Source of the DNA: Erythrobacter longus
GTDB lineage: Bacteria > Pseudomonadota > Alphaproteobacteria > Sphingomonadales > Sphingomonadaceae
NCBI RefSeq assembly: GCF_000715015.1
Contig: NZ_JMIW01000003.1
Span: forward strand, 496,001-560,000
DNA length: 64,000 nt
Reading direction: 5' to 3'
Shown here: piece after piece, positions 8,348 through 16,859 of the stretch
Layout: each line of letters starts with the position of its first letter
Position numbering within the stretch: position 1 is the stretch's first letter
Position numbers and translations under genes: made by a program
The notes under the pieces: generated by a model
What the model saw: the letters and a program-made list of their open reading frames with translations, nothing else
Told to the model about the DNA's origin: nothing
Databases searched by the model: none

Positions 8348-9334
8348 ATGACTACTTTTGCATCTTTCGAAGAACTCGCAAACGCACGCATTGCACAAGC
8401 TGACGAGCGTTCCAGCACAACCCAAAGCTATGATGGAGCCTTTGTCGAACCATCAGACATGGCCAAGCTTTCGGTCATCGACGGACCGACGGCGATCGAG
8501 ATGCCCGATCCCGATATGGCGCGGCGCGCGGTTGAGATGGCGATCGGCACGATCTTCGATGTCCTGAAGGATACACGCATGGAAGAGTTCGCGCGGCAAC
8601 TGGCCTGGGGCATGGTCAATTCGTTTCATATGACCGCCCGGATTGCCGAGGGGCGCGAAGACGAAGCTGCCAAGAAATTGGGCGAGATGGCGCGTAATTA
8701 CGATCCATCGGAAATCTACGCCAACGAGCTCGAAGAAACCCAGATGCTGTGCCAGACGCTGCAAGGGTGTCGGGAAGCGTTGGAAGCGATGCGCGACCAT
8801 GCGGCGGACGTTTACCGCGTCGAAACCGGCAAGCCTTTCACGGCCACAAGGGGGTCGCAAGTCAGTAAGAACGGGGTCACAGCGAGCCAGGTGCAGGCGC
8901 GCGACTTTTTGGCCTCACGTGCAAAAGAACGCAGGGCGCAGTTCCAACCCGAAGGCCCGATGATCGTGGTGTCGGGGGGACAAGATGGCTGGCACGATCA
9001 CACCATGATCTGGGCCATGCTTGACGAGGTGAAGGCGCGCATTCCGAACATGGTTCTGGCCACCACAGGCATGCGCAAAGGCGTCGATGCGATGGCCTGC
9101 GCTTGGGCTCAAGCGAATACGGTCAACGCGGTGCTGTTTGTGCCGGATCGCAAGCTGGGCAAGCGCGCAGCCTTTGTGCGCAACGAGAAGCTGGTGAACA
9201 TGCGCCCGGTGGAAGCGATCGTGTGCGAAGGCTCGGGTGTCCAAGCCAATCTCGCGCAGCGCCTGCGGACCGCTGGTGTCCCGCTGCATATTCGCCGGAT
9301 CGCCGATCAGCGAAGCGCAAGGGTGGCCGCCTGA
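8348..9334 (+). CDS. DUF2493 domain protein (YspA / SLOG superfamily)
   Basis: 328 residues. An N-terminal region specific to plasmid versions (about residues 1-195) precedes the C-terminal DUF2493 Rossmann-like domain, recognised by MIVVSGGQDGWHDHTMIW near residue 200, TTGMRKGVDAMACAWA, and the VRNEKLVNM and GSGVQANLAQRLRTAGVPLH segments. SLOG-type domains bind nucleotides or nucleotide-derived ligands; no activity is established for this plasmid group. The ATG with upstream GTGGAGG was chosen over further-upstream in-frame codons, which lie in non-coding-looking DNA. Confidence 0.8.
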   Translation: MTTFASFEELANARIAQADERSSTTQSYDGAFVEPSDMAKLSVIDGPTAIEMPDPDMARRAVEMAIGTIFDVLKDTRMEEFARQLAWGMVNSFHMTARIAEGREDEAAKKLGEMARNYDPSEIYANELEETQMLCQTLQGCREALEAMRDHAADVYRVETGKPFTATRGSQVSKNGVTASQVQARDFLASRAKERRAQFQPEGPMIVVSGGQDGWHDHTMIWAMLDEVKARIPNMVLATTGMRKGVDAMACAWAQANTVNAVLFVPDRKLGKRAAFVRNEKLVNMRPVEAIVCEGSGVQANLAQRLRTAGVPLHIRRIADQRSARVAA

Positions 9335-9346
9335 CCGTTTCTTTTT

Positions 9347-9384
9347 GGGAGGCCTTGGCTCTCTGCCGGGGTCTCCCATTTTTG
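9347..9384 (+). terminator. Terminator after DUF2493 gene
   Basis: GGGAG/CTCCC stem extended by weaker pairs, followed by ATTTTTG, 13 bases after the DUF2493 stop. Confidence 0.65.
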
Positions 9385-9442
9385 TGCTGCGTAGGTGCGC
9401 GCTTCATCGCGGATGGAGCGTGCTTTTCTCTTGCAGCGCTGG

Positions 9443-9474
9443 GCGGCACGTCAGGGGCATCGAACCCCTGCCGC
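9443..9474. repeat. T-arm-like hairpin between convergent genes
   Basis: Six-base stem CAGGGG / CCCCTG with a seven-base loop, with flanking GCGG / CCGC pairs. On the bottom strand the loop is TTCGATG, which imitates a tRNA T-arm. There is no tRNA body beside it, so I annotate only the hairpin; it may insulate the converging DUF2493 and 9509-9727 genes. Confidence 0.45.
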
Positions 9475-9508
9475 GCCGATCAGGATGGCCTGCTTGAGCA
9501 AACGAAGT

Positions 9509-9727
9509 TCAAGTGCCTTGAAGCCTTTTGATTGCGGTCTCTAGTTTGACCCTTCCTGCGGCTTCCAAGATCGCAAGCGCGTTGGCCGGGCCAACTTTCT
9601 TGATCGCCTTGTCGAGGTTTTTTTCGAGCTCTTCGGCTTCCAGTTTTGCGATCAGCTTTTTCTTCTCGGTAACCGCTGCTTCGGCCTTCACCAAGGCAGC
9701 CCTTTCACGCTCAACTTTCGTTACCAT
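9509..9727 (-). CDS. Small coiled-coil hypothetical protein
   Basis: 72 residues starting MVTKVERERAALVKAEAAV: almost entirely one charged Lys/Glu/Ala helix, then a short hydrophobic ANALAILEAAG segment. The start was chosen because AGGAGA lies six bases upstream; an earlier in-frame Met has no such site. It is convergent with the DUF2493 gene. It resembles small accessory coiled-coil proteins on plasmids; no function can be given. Confidence 0.6.
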   Translation of the reverse strand: MVTKVERERAALVKAEAAVTEKKKLIAKLEAEELEKNLDKAIKKVGPANALAILEAAGRVKLETAIKRLQGT

Positions 9728-9874
9728 TTGCGTCTCCTGAATCGATCCAATCGGGGCGTGAAGCCGCAAGCATCCGCGCCCCGATTTCCAGACTGGATTT
9801 GATGCAACTTTGGTCTGATTGGATGCTGGTGTTTTTTGGCTCCTTTGTGGTCATAACTGGTGAGTTGGCCACAT

Positions 9875-9902
9875 CCTGAACGAGCCATACGTCTCGTTCA
9901 GG
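9875..9902. repeat. Perfect 10-bp inverted repeat
   Basis: CCTGAACGAG and CTCGTTCAGG around an 8-base loop. There is no T-run on either side, so it is more likely a protein-binding or structural site than a terminator. It lies about 270 bases from the left nic-like element. Confidence 0.6.
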
Positions 9903-10156
9903 ACCACGCTCTACTGCGCTAGGCTTGTCGCGGCTTCGCGCTCCTCACCAAGCTCCGCCGAGCCTCCTGCCTCGCTCAAGCTCGTTAGGGGTCTCGGCCC
10001 ATTCGGGTGACGATCGCTTGGGGAAGGGAAGGGGAATTGCACTTCCTTCTACAAGGTCAGCAGCGTTGCCTGCGGCCTACGGCCGTCACTCTCTGTATGA
10101 GTTCCACCTCAACTCGCGAATCCCCTCACAGTCTAAACCAAAAACGAAGACGCCAA

Positions 10157-10193
10157 GTCCCTGAGTATGCACACCGAACACGGATTCTCCGTA
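10157..10193 (-). other. Left nic-like (oriT-like) element
   Basis: GTCCCTG, then TATGCACACCGAACACGG, then a short spacer and CCGTA; the 18-base core is identical to the copy at 34839. On the bottom strand it reads ACGG-loop-CCGT hairpin, then GTTCGGTGT/GCATA. As I recall it, the F-plasmid nic context is a hairpin followed by GTGGGGTGT/GGTGC, so hairpin-to-nic spacing and 7 of 9 bases agree. Here the stem is only 4 bp and no tra gene is adjacent, so it may be a partial duplicate or recombination scar of the real oriT. The predicted cleavage is between 10170 and 10171 on the bottom strand. Confidence 0.5.
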
Positions 10194-10348
10194 AATTTGA
10201 GATCTAAAACATTGAAATAACGTGATTTCATCCAGACGAATCATCGTGTCCCCACTTTCGGTTTTAGGCCTCGTGTTTGCCATGCCTGTCCCGAAAATCG
10301 CTCACCTTCGAGCGGTTGGACAGCACCCTATCACAAGGGCGTGGCAAC

Positions 10349-11521
10349 ATGGTTCAACAAGCGAAACGCAAGACACTCAGAGCGCATCTCAACGGAAATT
10401 TCGTGCGCCGCAAACTGCCTCCTAGCGGAAGTGAGTATGCGATCCACGATACCAAGCTTCCCGGCTTCGGTATACGCGTAAGGTCCAACGGAAAAGCCTT
10501 CTGGTTTGTGCGACCAAGACGCCGCGGGAGAAGTCGTCGGATCATGCTCGGCAGTGTCAGCGAGATCGATGCCGTGACGGCGCGCAAGCAGGCCAAGAAG
10601 GTGCTTGTTGAAGCAGTGCTCGACGGTCTTCCGCGTCAGCGCAAATCCGCTAAATCGCCGACCTTCTCCGAATTTGTTGAGACCTATTGGCGCGACATTG
10701 CACGCGGGTGGAAGCCATCGACGGTGGGGCGCAATTGGCATGCCTGGACAAACATGCTGATGCCCGAGTTCGGGCCATGCCGCGTAGTGTTGGTAACGCG
10801 TGAGGATATCGTTCGCTGGCGCGACGGATGCGCCGGAGCGGACGCGTGCAAGTTCAATCGTTCCGTACCGGTTCTGTCATCGCTGTTCCAGTACGCCGAA
10901 GCGCTCAAGATCACTCCGACAGGGTCTAATCCGTGTCGGGGTATTCCGCGCTACAAGACCCGACTGCTTGAGCGCTATCTGACGCCGAAAGAGTTTCAGC
11001 GGTTGGGACGCGAGCTGGTCGAAGCGGAAGCGGAGTTCCCTGCGCAAGTGGCGATCATCCGGCTTCTGCTGTTTACCGGTGCGCGAATTTCCGAAATCCG
11101 TGATCTTCAGTGGGACTGGGTCAAGCCACCACACCTGATGCTGCCCGACAGCAAGACCGGACCTAAAGCGATCTATCTCAACAGTCAGGCGATTGCGGTC
11201 TTGAAGGGCGTCAAGCGCACCAAGGGCTGCCCGTTCGTGTTTCCGAACCCATCGCTAACCAAGCCAATCACTATCCAACGCTGGTGGGCGACGTTTCGCA
11301 GGCAATGCGCCTTGCCCGATGTCCGCATTCATGACCTGCGTCACAGCTTTGCCTCGGTTGCGATTTCACAGAATGTGCCGATGGCAACGATTGGAAGTCT
11401 GCTCGGGCACGTGCTCCCGGAAACGACCGCGCGCTATGCGCATCTCGCAGACGATCACATCGCCGATGCGGCGCAGCGCGTCTCGGGATTTCTGGCGCAA
11501 GCGATTGGAGTGAGCCGATGA
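10349..11521 (+). CDS. Tyrosine recombinase / integrase (first of tandem pair)
   Basis: 390 residues. The N-terminal DUF4102-like segment (KLPGFGIRVRSNGKAFWFVR) is followed by a SAM-like core-binding domain (about residues 95-185) and a catalytic domain with Arg in LLFTGARISEIRDL, HDLRHSFASVA (His-x-x-Arg), GHV and a Tyr in TTARYAHL. All catalytic residues appear intact, so it should be active. It starts 155 bases after the left nic-like element, and its stop overlaps the next recombinase start (ATGA). The ATG at 10349 was chosen because upstream in-frame residues do not resemble the family; the ribosome binding site is weak. Confidence 0.9.
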   Translation: MVQQAKRKTLRAHLNGNFVRRKLPPSGSEYAIHDTKLPGFGIRVRSNGKAFWFVRPRRRGRSRRIMLGSVSEIDAVTARKQAKKVLVEAVLDGLPRQRKSAKSPTFSEFVETYWRDIARGWKPSTVGRNWHAWTNMLMPEFGPCRVVLVTREDIVRWRDGCAGADACKFNRSVPVLSSLFQYAEALKITPTGSNPCRGIPRYKTRLLERYLTPKEFQRLGRELVEAEAEFPAQVAIIRLLLFTGARISEIRDLQWDWVKPPHLMLPDSKTGPKAIYLNSQAIAVLKGVKRTKGCPFVFPNPSLTKPITIQRWWATFRRQCALPDVRIHDLRHSFASVAISQNVPMATIGSLLGHVLPETTARYAHLADDHIADAAQRVSGFLAQAIGVSR

Positions 11522-12732
11522 ACGCGCGCACTCTGAACGAAGTCGTGGATGACGCACTCGCCGAGATTGGATTCGACTCCGCACAGCGGCGTCGCCCCAA
11601 AGGGCACCAGCGTGCGACCGAGTGGCTTGGAATCGAGCCGGGGTTTGGCTTGCGACATTATCCCAATGGGAGGTCGGTCTATATCGTTCAGGCGCGGATG
11701 GGTGGGAGAAACCGCACTGTGACGATCGGGTCCGCCGCTGTTCTGTCCGTAGCTCAGGCGGCGAAAGTGGCGCGGTTGGTTTTGGCCCATGCTCGCGTGG
11801 GCGACGATCCGGCTTCGACCAAACAGCGCGTCAAAGGCGCGCCGCTGTTCCAGGATTTCCTCGATGAGTTCTGGGAAAAGTGGTCGGGCCGCTGGGCGGC
11901 CAAGACCCTGTCGGTCAATACTTACTATCGTCGCCTTTATCTCGACGGCTGTTTCCCCGGGCTGGGGATCGATGAAATCGATGAGGGTCATGTCACCGAA
12001 TGGTTCGCGCGGCTCAACGACGAAGCGCCGCCCGGTGCCGCCAATATGGTTCTCGGTATACTAAACCTCATGCTCAACAAGGCGGAGGACTGGGGCTACC
12101 GTCTTGACCACACCAATCCTTGCCGCGCGGTGCGCAGGAACAAGCGCAAAAAGTTTGAGCGCTACCTGAGCATCAAAGAGCTGAATCGACTTGGCTGTGT
12201 TTTGGCCGAGTGGCGGCAATCAGAGGATGTCATGCAACGGCTGACCGCATCGGCGACGACCTTGCTGCTCTTGACTGGCTGTAGGCGCGGGGAAATCTTG
12301 GGCCTGCATTGGGGTGACATCAAAGGGCGGCGCATCAAGCTGCGCCAAGCTAAGACCGGCCCCCGAACGGTCTGGCTTGGAGCCGAAGCGCAGGCGCTCC
12401 TTCAGGATCTGCCGCGTCACAGAGGTATAGAATGGGTTTTTTGGAATCCGGGCGCACAAAAGCCGATCAGGGCCTTTGACGCTTATTGGCGATCGATGCA
12501 GGCTCAGGCTGGGCTGTCCGGAGTACGCCTGCATGATCTGAGGCACACCTTCGCCAGTCACGCAGCAATGAACAAGGAAGCGCTGCCGATGATCGGCAAG
12601 TTACTCGGACACCGTCAGATTCAATCGACATCGCGCTACGCGCATTTAGATGATGGACACATCTTCAAGGCAGCGGAAGCTGTCGGCGCGGCAGTGGAAA
12701 AGATAATGTCGCTGAATCGATTATGCTCTTAG
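11518..12732 (+). CDS. Tyrosine recombinase / integrase (second of tandem pair)
   Basis: 404 residues, related to but clearly different from the upstream recombinase. The arm domain region holds GLRHYPNGRSVYIVQARMGG, a core-binding domain spans about residues 105-200, and the catalytic domain has LLLLTGCRRGEILGLHW, HDLRHTFASHA, LGHR and TSRYAHL, so Arg, His-x-x-Arg, His and Tyr are all present. A 4-base ATGA overlap couples it to the first recombinase. Paired recombinases like this occur on integrative elements and may act as a heteromer or on two different ends. The gene ends 75 bases before the convergent HEPN-like gene. Confidence 0.9.
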   Translation: MNARTLNEVVDDALAEIGFDSAQRRRPKGHQRATEWLGIEPGFGLRHYPNGRSVYIVQARMGGRNRTVTIGSAAVLSVAQAAKVARLVLAHARVGDDPASTKQRVKGAPLFQDFLDEFWEKWSGRWAAKTLSVNTYYRRLYLDGCFPGLGIDEIDEGHVTEWFARLNDEAPPGAANMVLGILNLMLNKAEDWGYRLDHTNPCRAVRRNKRKKFERYLSIKELNRLGCVLAEWRQSEDVMQRLTASATTLLLLTGCRRGEILGLHWGDIKGRRIKLRQAKTGPRTVWLGAEAQALLQDLPRHRGIEWVFWNPGAQKPIRAFDAYWRSMQAQAGLSGVRLHDLRHTFASHAAMNKEALPMIGKLLGHRQIQSTSRYAHLDDGHIFKAAEAVGAAVEKIMSLNRLCS

Positions 12733-12807
12733 CGGTCATTCCGCTTTTGGGTCGAACGCCGCCGCTGTCACTTAGCCTAAAATCCGCCGCTCGTAGCTCA
12801 GGGCCGT

Positions 12808-13746
12808 TCAAGGTTCCGGCTTTGGTAGAGGCTTACCGTGCCCTTTTTCCAACAAGCTGATGTTAATCATCGTGAGCAACTGATCGAAGATCGCCTCGAC
12901 GAACATTAGATGCTCTGTGTAGATGACGAGCTGCTCACCAGCCTTCAGATCCAACCCGAGCTGGGGCTGTTCAGCGCAAAGCTCGCCCAACTTCTCCGAC
13001 ACAAGTTCTTCTCCGTGCGTCACATGATGACGAATGAGACCGATTGTCTCGATCGCCTTTGACCAGCTCTCAATATCAGTCTTCTCGTGCCAACTTGGCC
13101 TTTTGAGACCGGCTTTTCTCCAAAACGCGACGAACACAGTGTGCAGCCCATCATACGCACGCTTTCGTCGCCATCCCTCCAAGCGGTTAGCCCACGCGTC
13201 CTGGAAAGCGGCCTCAGCTTCGGCACTCACCTCCCTATCGCGATGGAGCTTTCGGAGAAACTTGAAATCATCGCCCCTCGTCAGCTCTTCAGGATGGGCG
13301 TTTAGATATACCTCGTATAGCTCGAACACCACTTCTTCTAAAGCGCCGTAAAGGTCTTGAACCCCGTAGCCTCCCATCAAAGGAATGCAAGCATCGTAAT
13401 TCTCGGCTGCCTGCTTCCCATGCCAGAGCGCTAGCTCCACACGCTCTGGACCAGTCGCGCTTGCTCTAACCGTATCTACTCTCAAGCCGAGGTCAGCATG
13501 TGCGTTGTAGCGATCACGAGCGAGGAAAAGAGAATTTATTGTGATCGCCCAGCGCATATATACGCTTCGAAAGACGGACCTGAAATCACCTATCATCTCG
13601 GTGGACTTCTCTATCCACTTCTTCTCTTCCTCGTCTGTCCGGTAGATTATGTTCTGAATCGGTGGCGGTTCGGCGAGCGCTGGATCATCCGCTTCAAGGA
13701 TGTTTTGATTGAGAAATTGAACGCGGTTTCTGAAACTTGGTCGCAT
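12808..13746 (-). CDS. HEPN-like hypothetical protein beside restriction-modification pair
   Basis: 312 residues, all-helical in appearance. Near residue 237 it carries RHHVTHG, an R-x4-H motif of the kind that forms the RNase active site of HEPN proteins, followed by a long C-terminal helix region, the usual place for this motif in abortive-infection HEPNs. The N-terminal part (EEEKKWIEKSTEMIGDFRSV and the following helices) is unassigned. It is transcribed divergently from the methyltransferase with about 100 bases between. It may be a third component, a guard of the restriction system, or an independent abortive-infection toxin. HEPN is inferred from one motif plus helical context. Confidence 0.6.
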   Translation of the reverse strand: MRPSFRNRVQFLNQNILEADDPALAEPPPIQNIIYRTDEEEKKWIEKSTEMIGDFRSVFRSVYMRWAITINSLFLARDRYNAHADLGLRVDTVRASATGPERVELALWHGKQAAENYDACIPLMGGYGVQDLYGALEEVVFELYEVYLNAHPEELTRGDDFKFLRKLHRDREVSAEAEAAFQDAWANRLEGWRRKRAYDGLHTVFVAFWRKAGLKRPSWHEKTDIESWSKAIETIGLIRHHVTHGEELVSEKLGELCAEQPQLGLDLKAGEQLVIYTEHLMFVEAIFDQLLTMINISLLEKGHGKPLPKPEP

Positions 13747-13845
13747 TGCTCGCCTATCGATTGACTATTTTGAAGGGCGCGAAGTGGCACCGACCGCACT
13801 CCACCCTTGTTCTGTGCTTGTTCTATATGTAGCGTTAGTCGCATC

Positions 13846-15003
13846 ATGGCAAAACAATCATCCAGTTTGAGCTTTTATGAATTCTTCGCAGGCGGCGGAA
13901 TGGCGAGGGCTGGCCTCGGTCCCAAATGGGAGTGCCTGTTTGCGAACGACTTCGATAAGAAGAAGGGTGCTACCTACGCCCGCAACTGGGGTGATCGCGA
14001 TATCGTCGTTGACGATATTCGGAACATCGACCCACTTGAACTGCCAGAGACAGCCAACCTGGTGTGGGGGTCTTTTCCCTGCCAAGATTTGTCCCTGGCA
14101 GGGGGAGGGGCAGGCCTCAAAGGCGATCGGTCTGGTACGTTTTGGCCGTTCATCGAAATCTTAGATGAACTGGCACGCAATGGACGCGCGCCCAAAGTTA
14201 TTGCGGTTGAGAATGTCGTTGGCACTCTGACCTCCCATAAGGGCAAAGACTTCGTAGCAATCTGCGATGCACTGCATGGCTTAGGCTACGGGTTTGGTGC
14301 CATTGTCGTTGATGCATCCCTTTTTGTGCCCCAATCTCGCCCGCGCCTCTTTGTTATTGGTGTGCGCCAGGACCTGGTCGCCAGAGGCACCGTAAGCGAG
14401 CCTCAAACCCCTTGGCATACGCCTGCCATTAAGAGGGCTTACGAGACTCTGCCACAAGTTCTGAAAGACAGTTGGCTGTGGTGGAGTATGCCGACGCCTG
14501 GCGCTAGGAAACAGGATTTCCGTGATCTGATTGAAGAGAATCCGAAAAGCGTAAAATGGCACACTGCGCGCGAAACCCGTGACCTTCTATCGATGATGAG
14601 CGATGTAAACCTCGCAAAGGTCGAGACAGCAAAGCTTGCCGGGGTTCGCATGGTGGGCGGTGTTTATAAAAGGACACGCTTTCATCATGGCATTAAGGTG
14701 CAGCGCGCTGAAGTTCGGTTCGACAATATCGCTGGATGTCTCAGGACCCCTGCTGGTGGGTCATCGCGGCAATTGATTTTAGTGGTTGAAGGCGGGAGCA
14801 TCCGGTCGCGACTGATATCATCGAGGGAGACTGCGCGGCTTATGGGCCTGCCCGACAGCTATAAATTGCCCGATGGATACAACGAAGCATATCATTTGAC
14901 CGGGGACGGAGTGGCGGTGCCTGTCGTAAGGCACCTAGCGAAACATATCTTTGAACCAATCATCACTCACGCAACAGCAAAAGAGAAAGCTATCGAGGTA
15001 TGA
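13846..15003 (+). CDS. DNA (cytosine-5) methyltransferase of a type II restriction-modification system
   Basis: 385 residues with the C5-methyltransferase motif series in order: motif I FYEFFAGGGMARAGLG near residue 11, motif IV SFPCQDLSLAG with catalytic Cys79, motif VI VENVVG, motif VIII QSRPRLFVIG, a target-recognition region (about 190-300) and motif X GDGVAVPVVRHLAKHI. It methylates cytosine in a recognition site I cannot predict, protecting DNA from the endonuclease encoded next. The ATG was chosen at the start of conserved sequence; a TTG 39 bases upstream is less likely. It overlaps the endonuclease start by four bases (ATGA). Confidence 0.93.
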   Translation: MAKQSSSLSFYEFFAGGGMARAGLGPKWECLFANDFDKKKGATYARNWGDRDIVVDDIRNIDPLELPETANLVWGSFPCQDLSLAGGGAGLKGDRSGTFWPFIEILDELARNGRAPKVIAVENVVGTLTSHKGKDFVAICDALHGLGYGFGAIVVDASLFVPQSRPRLFVIGVRQDLVARGTVSEPQTPWHTPAIKRAYETLPQVLKDSWLWWSMPTPGARKQDFRDLIEENPKSVKWHTARETRDLLSMMSDVNLAKVETAKLAGVRMVGGVYKRTRFHHGIKVQRAEVRFDNIAGCLRTPAGGSSRQLILVVEGGSIRSRLISSRETARLMGLPDSYKLPDGYNEAYHLTGDGVAVPVVRHLAKHIFEPIITHATAKEKAIEV

Positions 15004-15860
15004 GTGATCCGATACCGTGCCGCAAAGACCCAGCTCTCAAGCGGCAAATCGAAGAATTCTCTGAAACCCTCAAAACGCGCTCCCACGAACTCAACACCTT
15101 CGGTTTGAGCGAGAGAGACTTCTACGACAGCGGAATTTTCGAAGGATCAATTCAGCGCGTCAGAGGCCAGATTTCCGCCTCGATGGCCGAGAAGAAGCTG
15201 TTTGTCGCCCACATCCTCAATCACATGGAAGATGCGGGCTACATCAAGAACTGGATCGAGGCAGGCAATGCCAATCGCCACGATTATTCTGTGACGCTCA
15301 AGGACGACAAGATCGCAGCCATCGAGCTGAAGGGTTGCCTCGACGGCAACAACACGAATATCTCAGCGCGCCCGCCACACGCTAACGAATTTATCGTCTG
15401 GAGCGTTTGCCAGAACAAAGGTGCCGATCCACGCCACAATGTCTGGTCAGGCATTCACGTCCGGTTTTCGGCCGATGTAATTGCCGAGAAAAAGCAGGTT
15501 GATGGGTTGATCGTGTGGGACTGGCTTTGTGGAACCGCTGCTCGCGTGTGTCCAAAGGTTGACCACGCGCCTGAGCGAATAAACGAGGTTGGGCCTTATC
15601 GCTTGCCGCCGCCGTGCATTTATCTGTTTCCGGCCACTATCCCAAGTCCTCGGAATAACCCGAAACCTCCAGTAAGACCAATCGGGGAGGTGGGCTTCCT
15701 GAACGCGATGCACGAGTGCTTCGGCGGCAACGCTTCAGAGCTGAACTCGGTCACTTTCGAAGCAGGGATGGATGGCGTCGACGTGGTTCGCACAACCACG
15801 ATCAAACGCGATGGAGTTGTCCGAAAGCAATCTAAAGCAACGCCAATACGTCGAGCTTAG
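15000..15860 (+). CDS. Type II restriction endonuclease, PD-(D/E)XK type
   Basis: 286 residues. The assignment rests on tight coupling to the C5-methyltransferase and on a PD-(D/E)XK-like active site: Asp95 in RHDYSVTL, a strand break, then E109-L-K111 in IAAIELKG. The preceding helix (KLFVAHILNHMEDAGYIKNWIEAG) fits the usual fold. No membrane or other domain is seen. Cleavage specificity is not predictable and the family name is not recognised. The Lys-rich, Arg-rich tail may contact DNA. Confidence 0.8.
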   Translation: MSDPIPCRKDPALKRQIEEFSETLKTRSHELNTFGLSERDFYDSGIFEGSIQRVRGQISASMAEKKLFVAHILNHMEDAGYIKNWIEAGNANRHDYSVTLKDDKIAAIELKGCLDGNNTNISARPPHANEFIVWSVCQNKGADPRHNVWSGIHVRFSADVIAEKKQVDGLIVWDWLCGTAARVCPKVDHAPERINEVGPYRLPPPCIYLFPATIPSPRNNPKPPVRPIGEVGFLNAMHECFGGNASELNSVTFEAGMDGVDVVRTTTIKRDGVVRKQSKATPIRRA

Positions 15861-16029
15861 CCGATGCGCGGGTACTCGAAACGTGCCACTATCTCTTCAC
15901 CTATGGCTCATCTGTGCGATCAAGACGATTTGTCTCCCTATATGCCTTGCATAAGCTGAAAGCCTCGGAAGTCGGTCCTCCAGCCAAGTGGAATAATTCT
16001 CTGGCTCTAGGATAACGGTGACCTGCTCC

Positions 16030-16470
16030 CTAGCTATTGTCCTCGCCCTCATCATCGTCTTCTGCCTCTAAAGCCGCGTCTTCTTCGTCCCACTTGGCTA
16101 GTTGCTCGTTCGTGATCCAGTAATGATTGGCTCGAGAGTAGCCAAGCCCACTAGTATACTGAAAGTATCGCTCTTTGAAACCTCGTAACGCGGCATCGAA
16201 TTGAACCATCATCATGAGCGCATCGCTGACTTGGGGCAGCGTATCGTCTTCCAATGAGTGTAGGTATTTGCCCTCAGGTTCGCTGATCAGAAAGGTAAGT
16301 AAGTCGTTTATCACAGCGTTAATAAGTTTGACTTTGCTAGCGCTAAGTGTCGCGTCGGGCTTCTTCTTTGAGAGTTCCCGCACCTCACGCAGCAATGCCG
16401 AAAAGACTCCAATGGCTGAGTCGTAGGTCTTCACGACAGCGTCTGTGGTCACGTGTTCGAAGTCGGTCAT
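16030..16470 (-). CDS. Small helical protein, paralogue of its upstream neighbour
   Basis: 146 residues, helical, with a very acidic C-terminus (Glu/Asp-rich last 20 residues). The middle (RELSKKKPDATLSASKVKLI, then NAVINDLL and later LPQVSDALMMMVQFDAAL) matches the protein encoded just upstream in the same order, so the two arose by duplication. Its start overlaps the stop of that gene by four bases. It is the last gene of a four-gene leftward operon with two nuclease-like proteins. No known family is recognised; a regulatory or subunit role within that system is inferred from coupling. Confidence 0.7.
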   Translation of the reverse strand: MTDFEHVTTDAVVKTYDSAIGVFSALLREVRELSKKKPDATLSASKVKLINAVINDLLTFLISEPEGKYLHSLEDDTLPQVSDALMMMVQFDAALRGFKERYFQYTSGLGYSRANHYWITNEQLAKWDEEDAALEAEDDDEGEDNS

Positions 16471-16850
16471 TTTTTCCCGACCTTGGTTGGCGCACCGGAT
16501 GGTATGTCGCTGGAGTCACCATTGACAACGTAGACCCATCTTCCCTTCCAATACTTCACATTGTCAGACCGATATCGCTCAGCCTCTTCCATGTACTGTG
16601 CCAGCACGAGTGCGACATCGCTGGTAGATGGCACATCGTCCGCATTAAACGCCTCGAAGTCTCCGAATGGAAGATAATTGGGGCCCAGCACATCATTTGC
16701 CGCTGCTATGACATTGTTGATTAGTCGCAACTTGAAGGCGTTTACCGCGTCGCTGGGTGCCTTTTTAGCCAGTAGACTTATCTCGGAATGAAGACCCTGC
16801 AGCTGACCAATCAGCTTCTCCAAAGCTTCGACGTCGCTTTTACTTTTCAT
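16467..16850 (-). CDS. Small helical protein in nuclease operon
   Basis: 127 residues, helical. The KKAPSDAVNAFKLRLINNVI segment and STSDVALVLAQYMEEAERY align with corresponding parts of the following gene product, making a tandem paralogous pair. AGGAGT lies five bases before the ATG. It starts nine bases after the large nuclease-like gene. It ends in a basic SGAPTKVGKK tail, opposite in charge to the acidic tail of its paralogue, which would suit a heteromer. Function unknown. Confidence 0.7.
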   Translation of the reverse strand: MKSKSDVEALEKLIGQLQGLHSEISLLAKKAPSDAVNAFKLRLINNVIAAANDVLGPNYLPFGDFEAFNADDVPSTSDVALVLAQYMEEAERYRSDNVKYWKGRWVYVVNGDSSDIPSGAPTKVGKK

Positions 16851-16859
16851 GCGGACTCC

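Larger units (their letters stand above)
9728..10348. other. Non-coding region upstream of the tandem recombinases
   Basis: About 620 bases without a credible gene. It contains a perfect 10-base hairpin (9875-9902) and a nic-like element (10157-10193), listed separately. The rest shows no clear promoter. Confidence 0.5.

Noticed and set aside
9443..9474. tRNA gene suggested by a T-arm-like hairpin
   Set aside because: No anticodon arm, D arm or acceptor stem with matching spacing is present beside it.
15834..16015. A 60-codon protein-like frame after the restriction endonuclease gene
   Set aside because: It has no usable start codon and no coupling; it could be a remnant, but the evidence is too thin to annotate.
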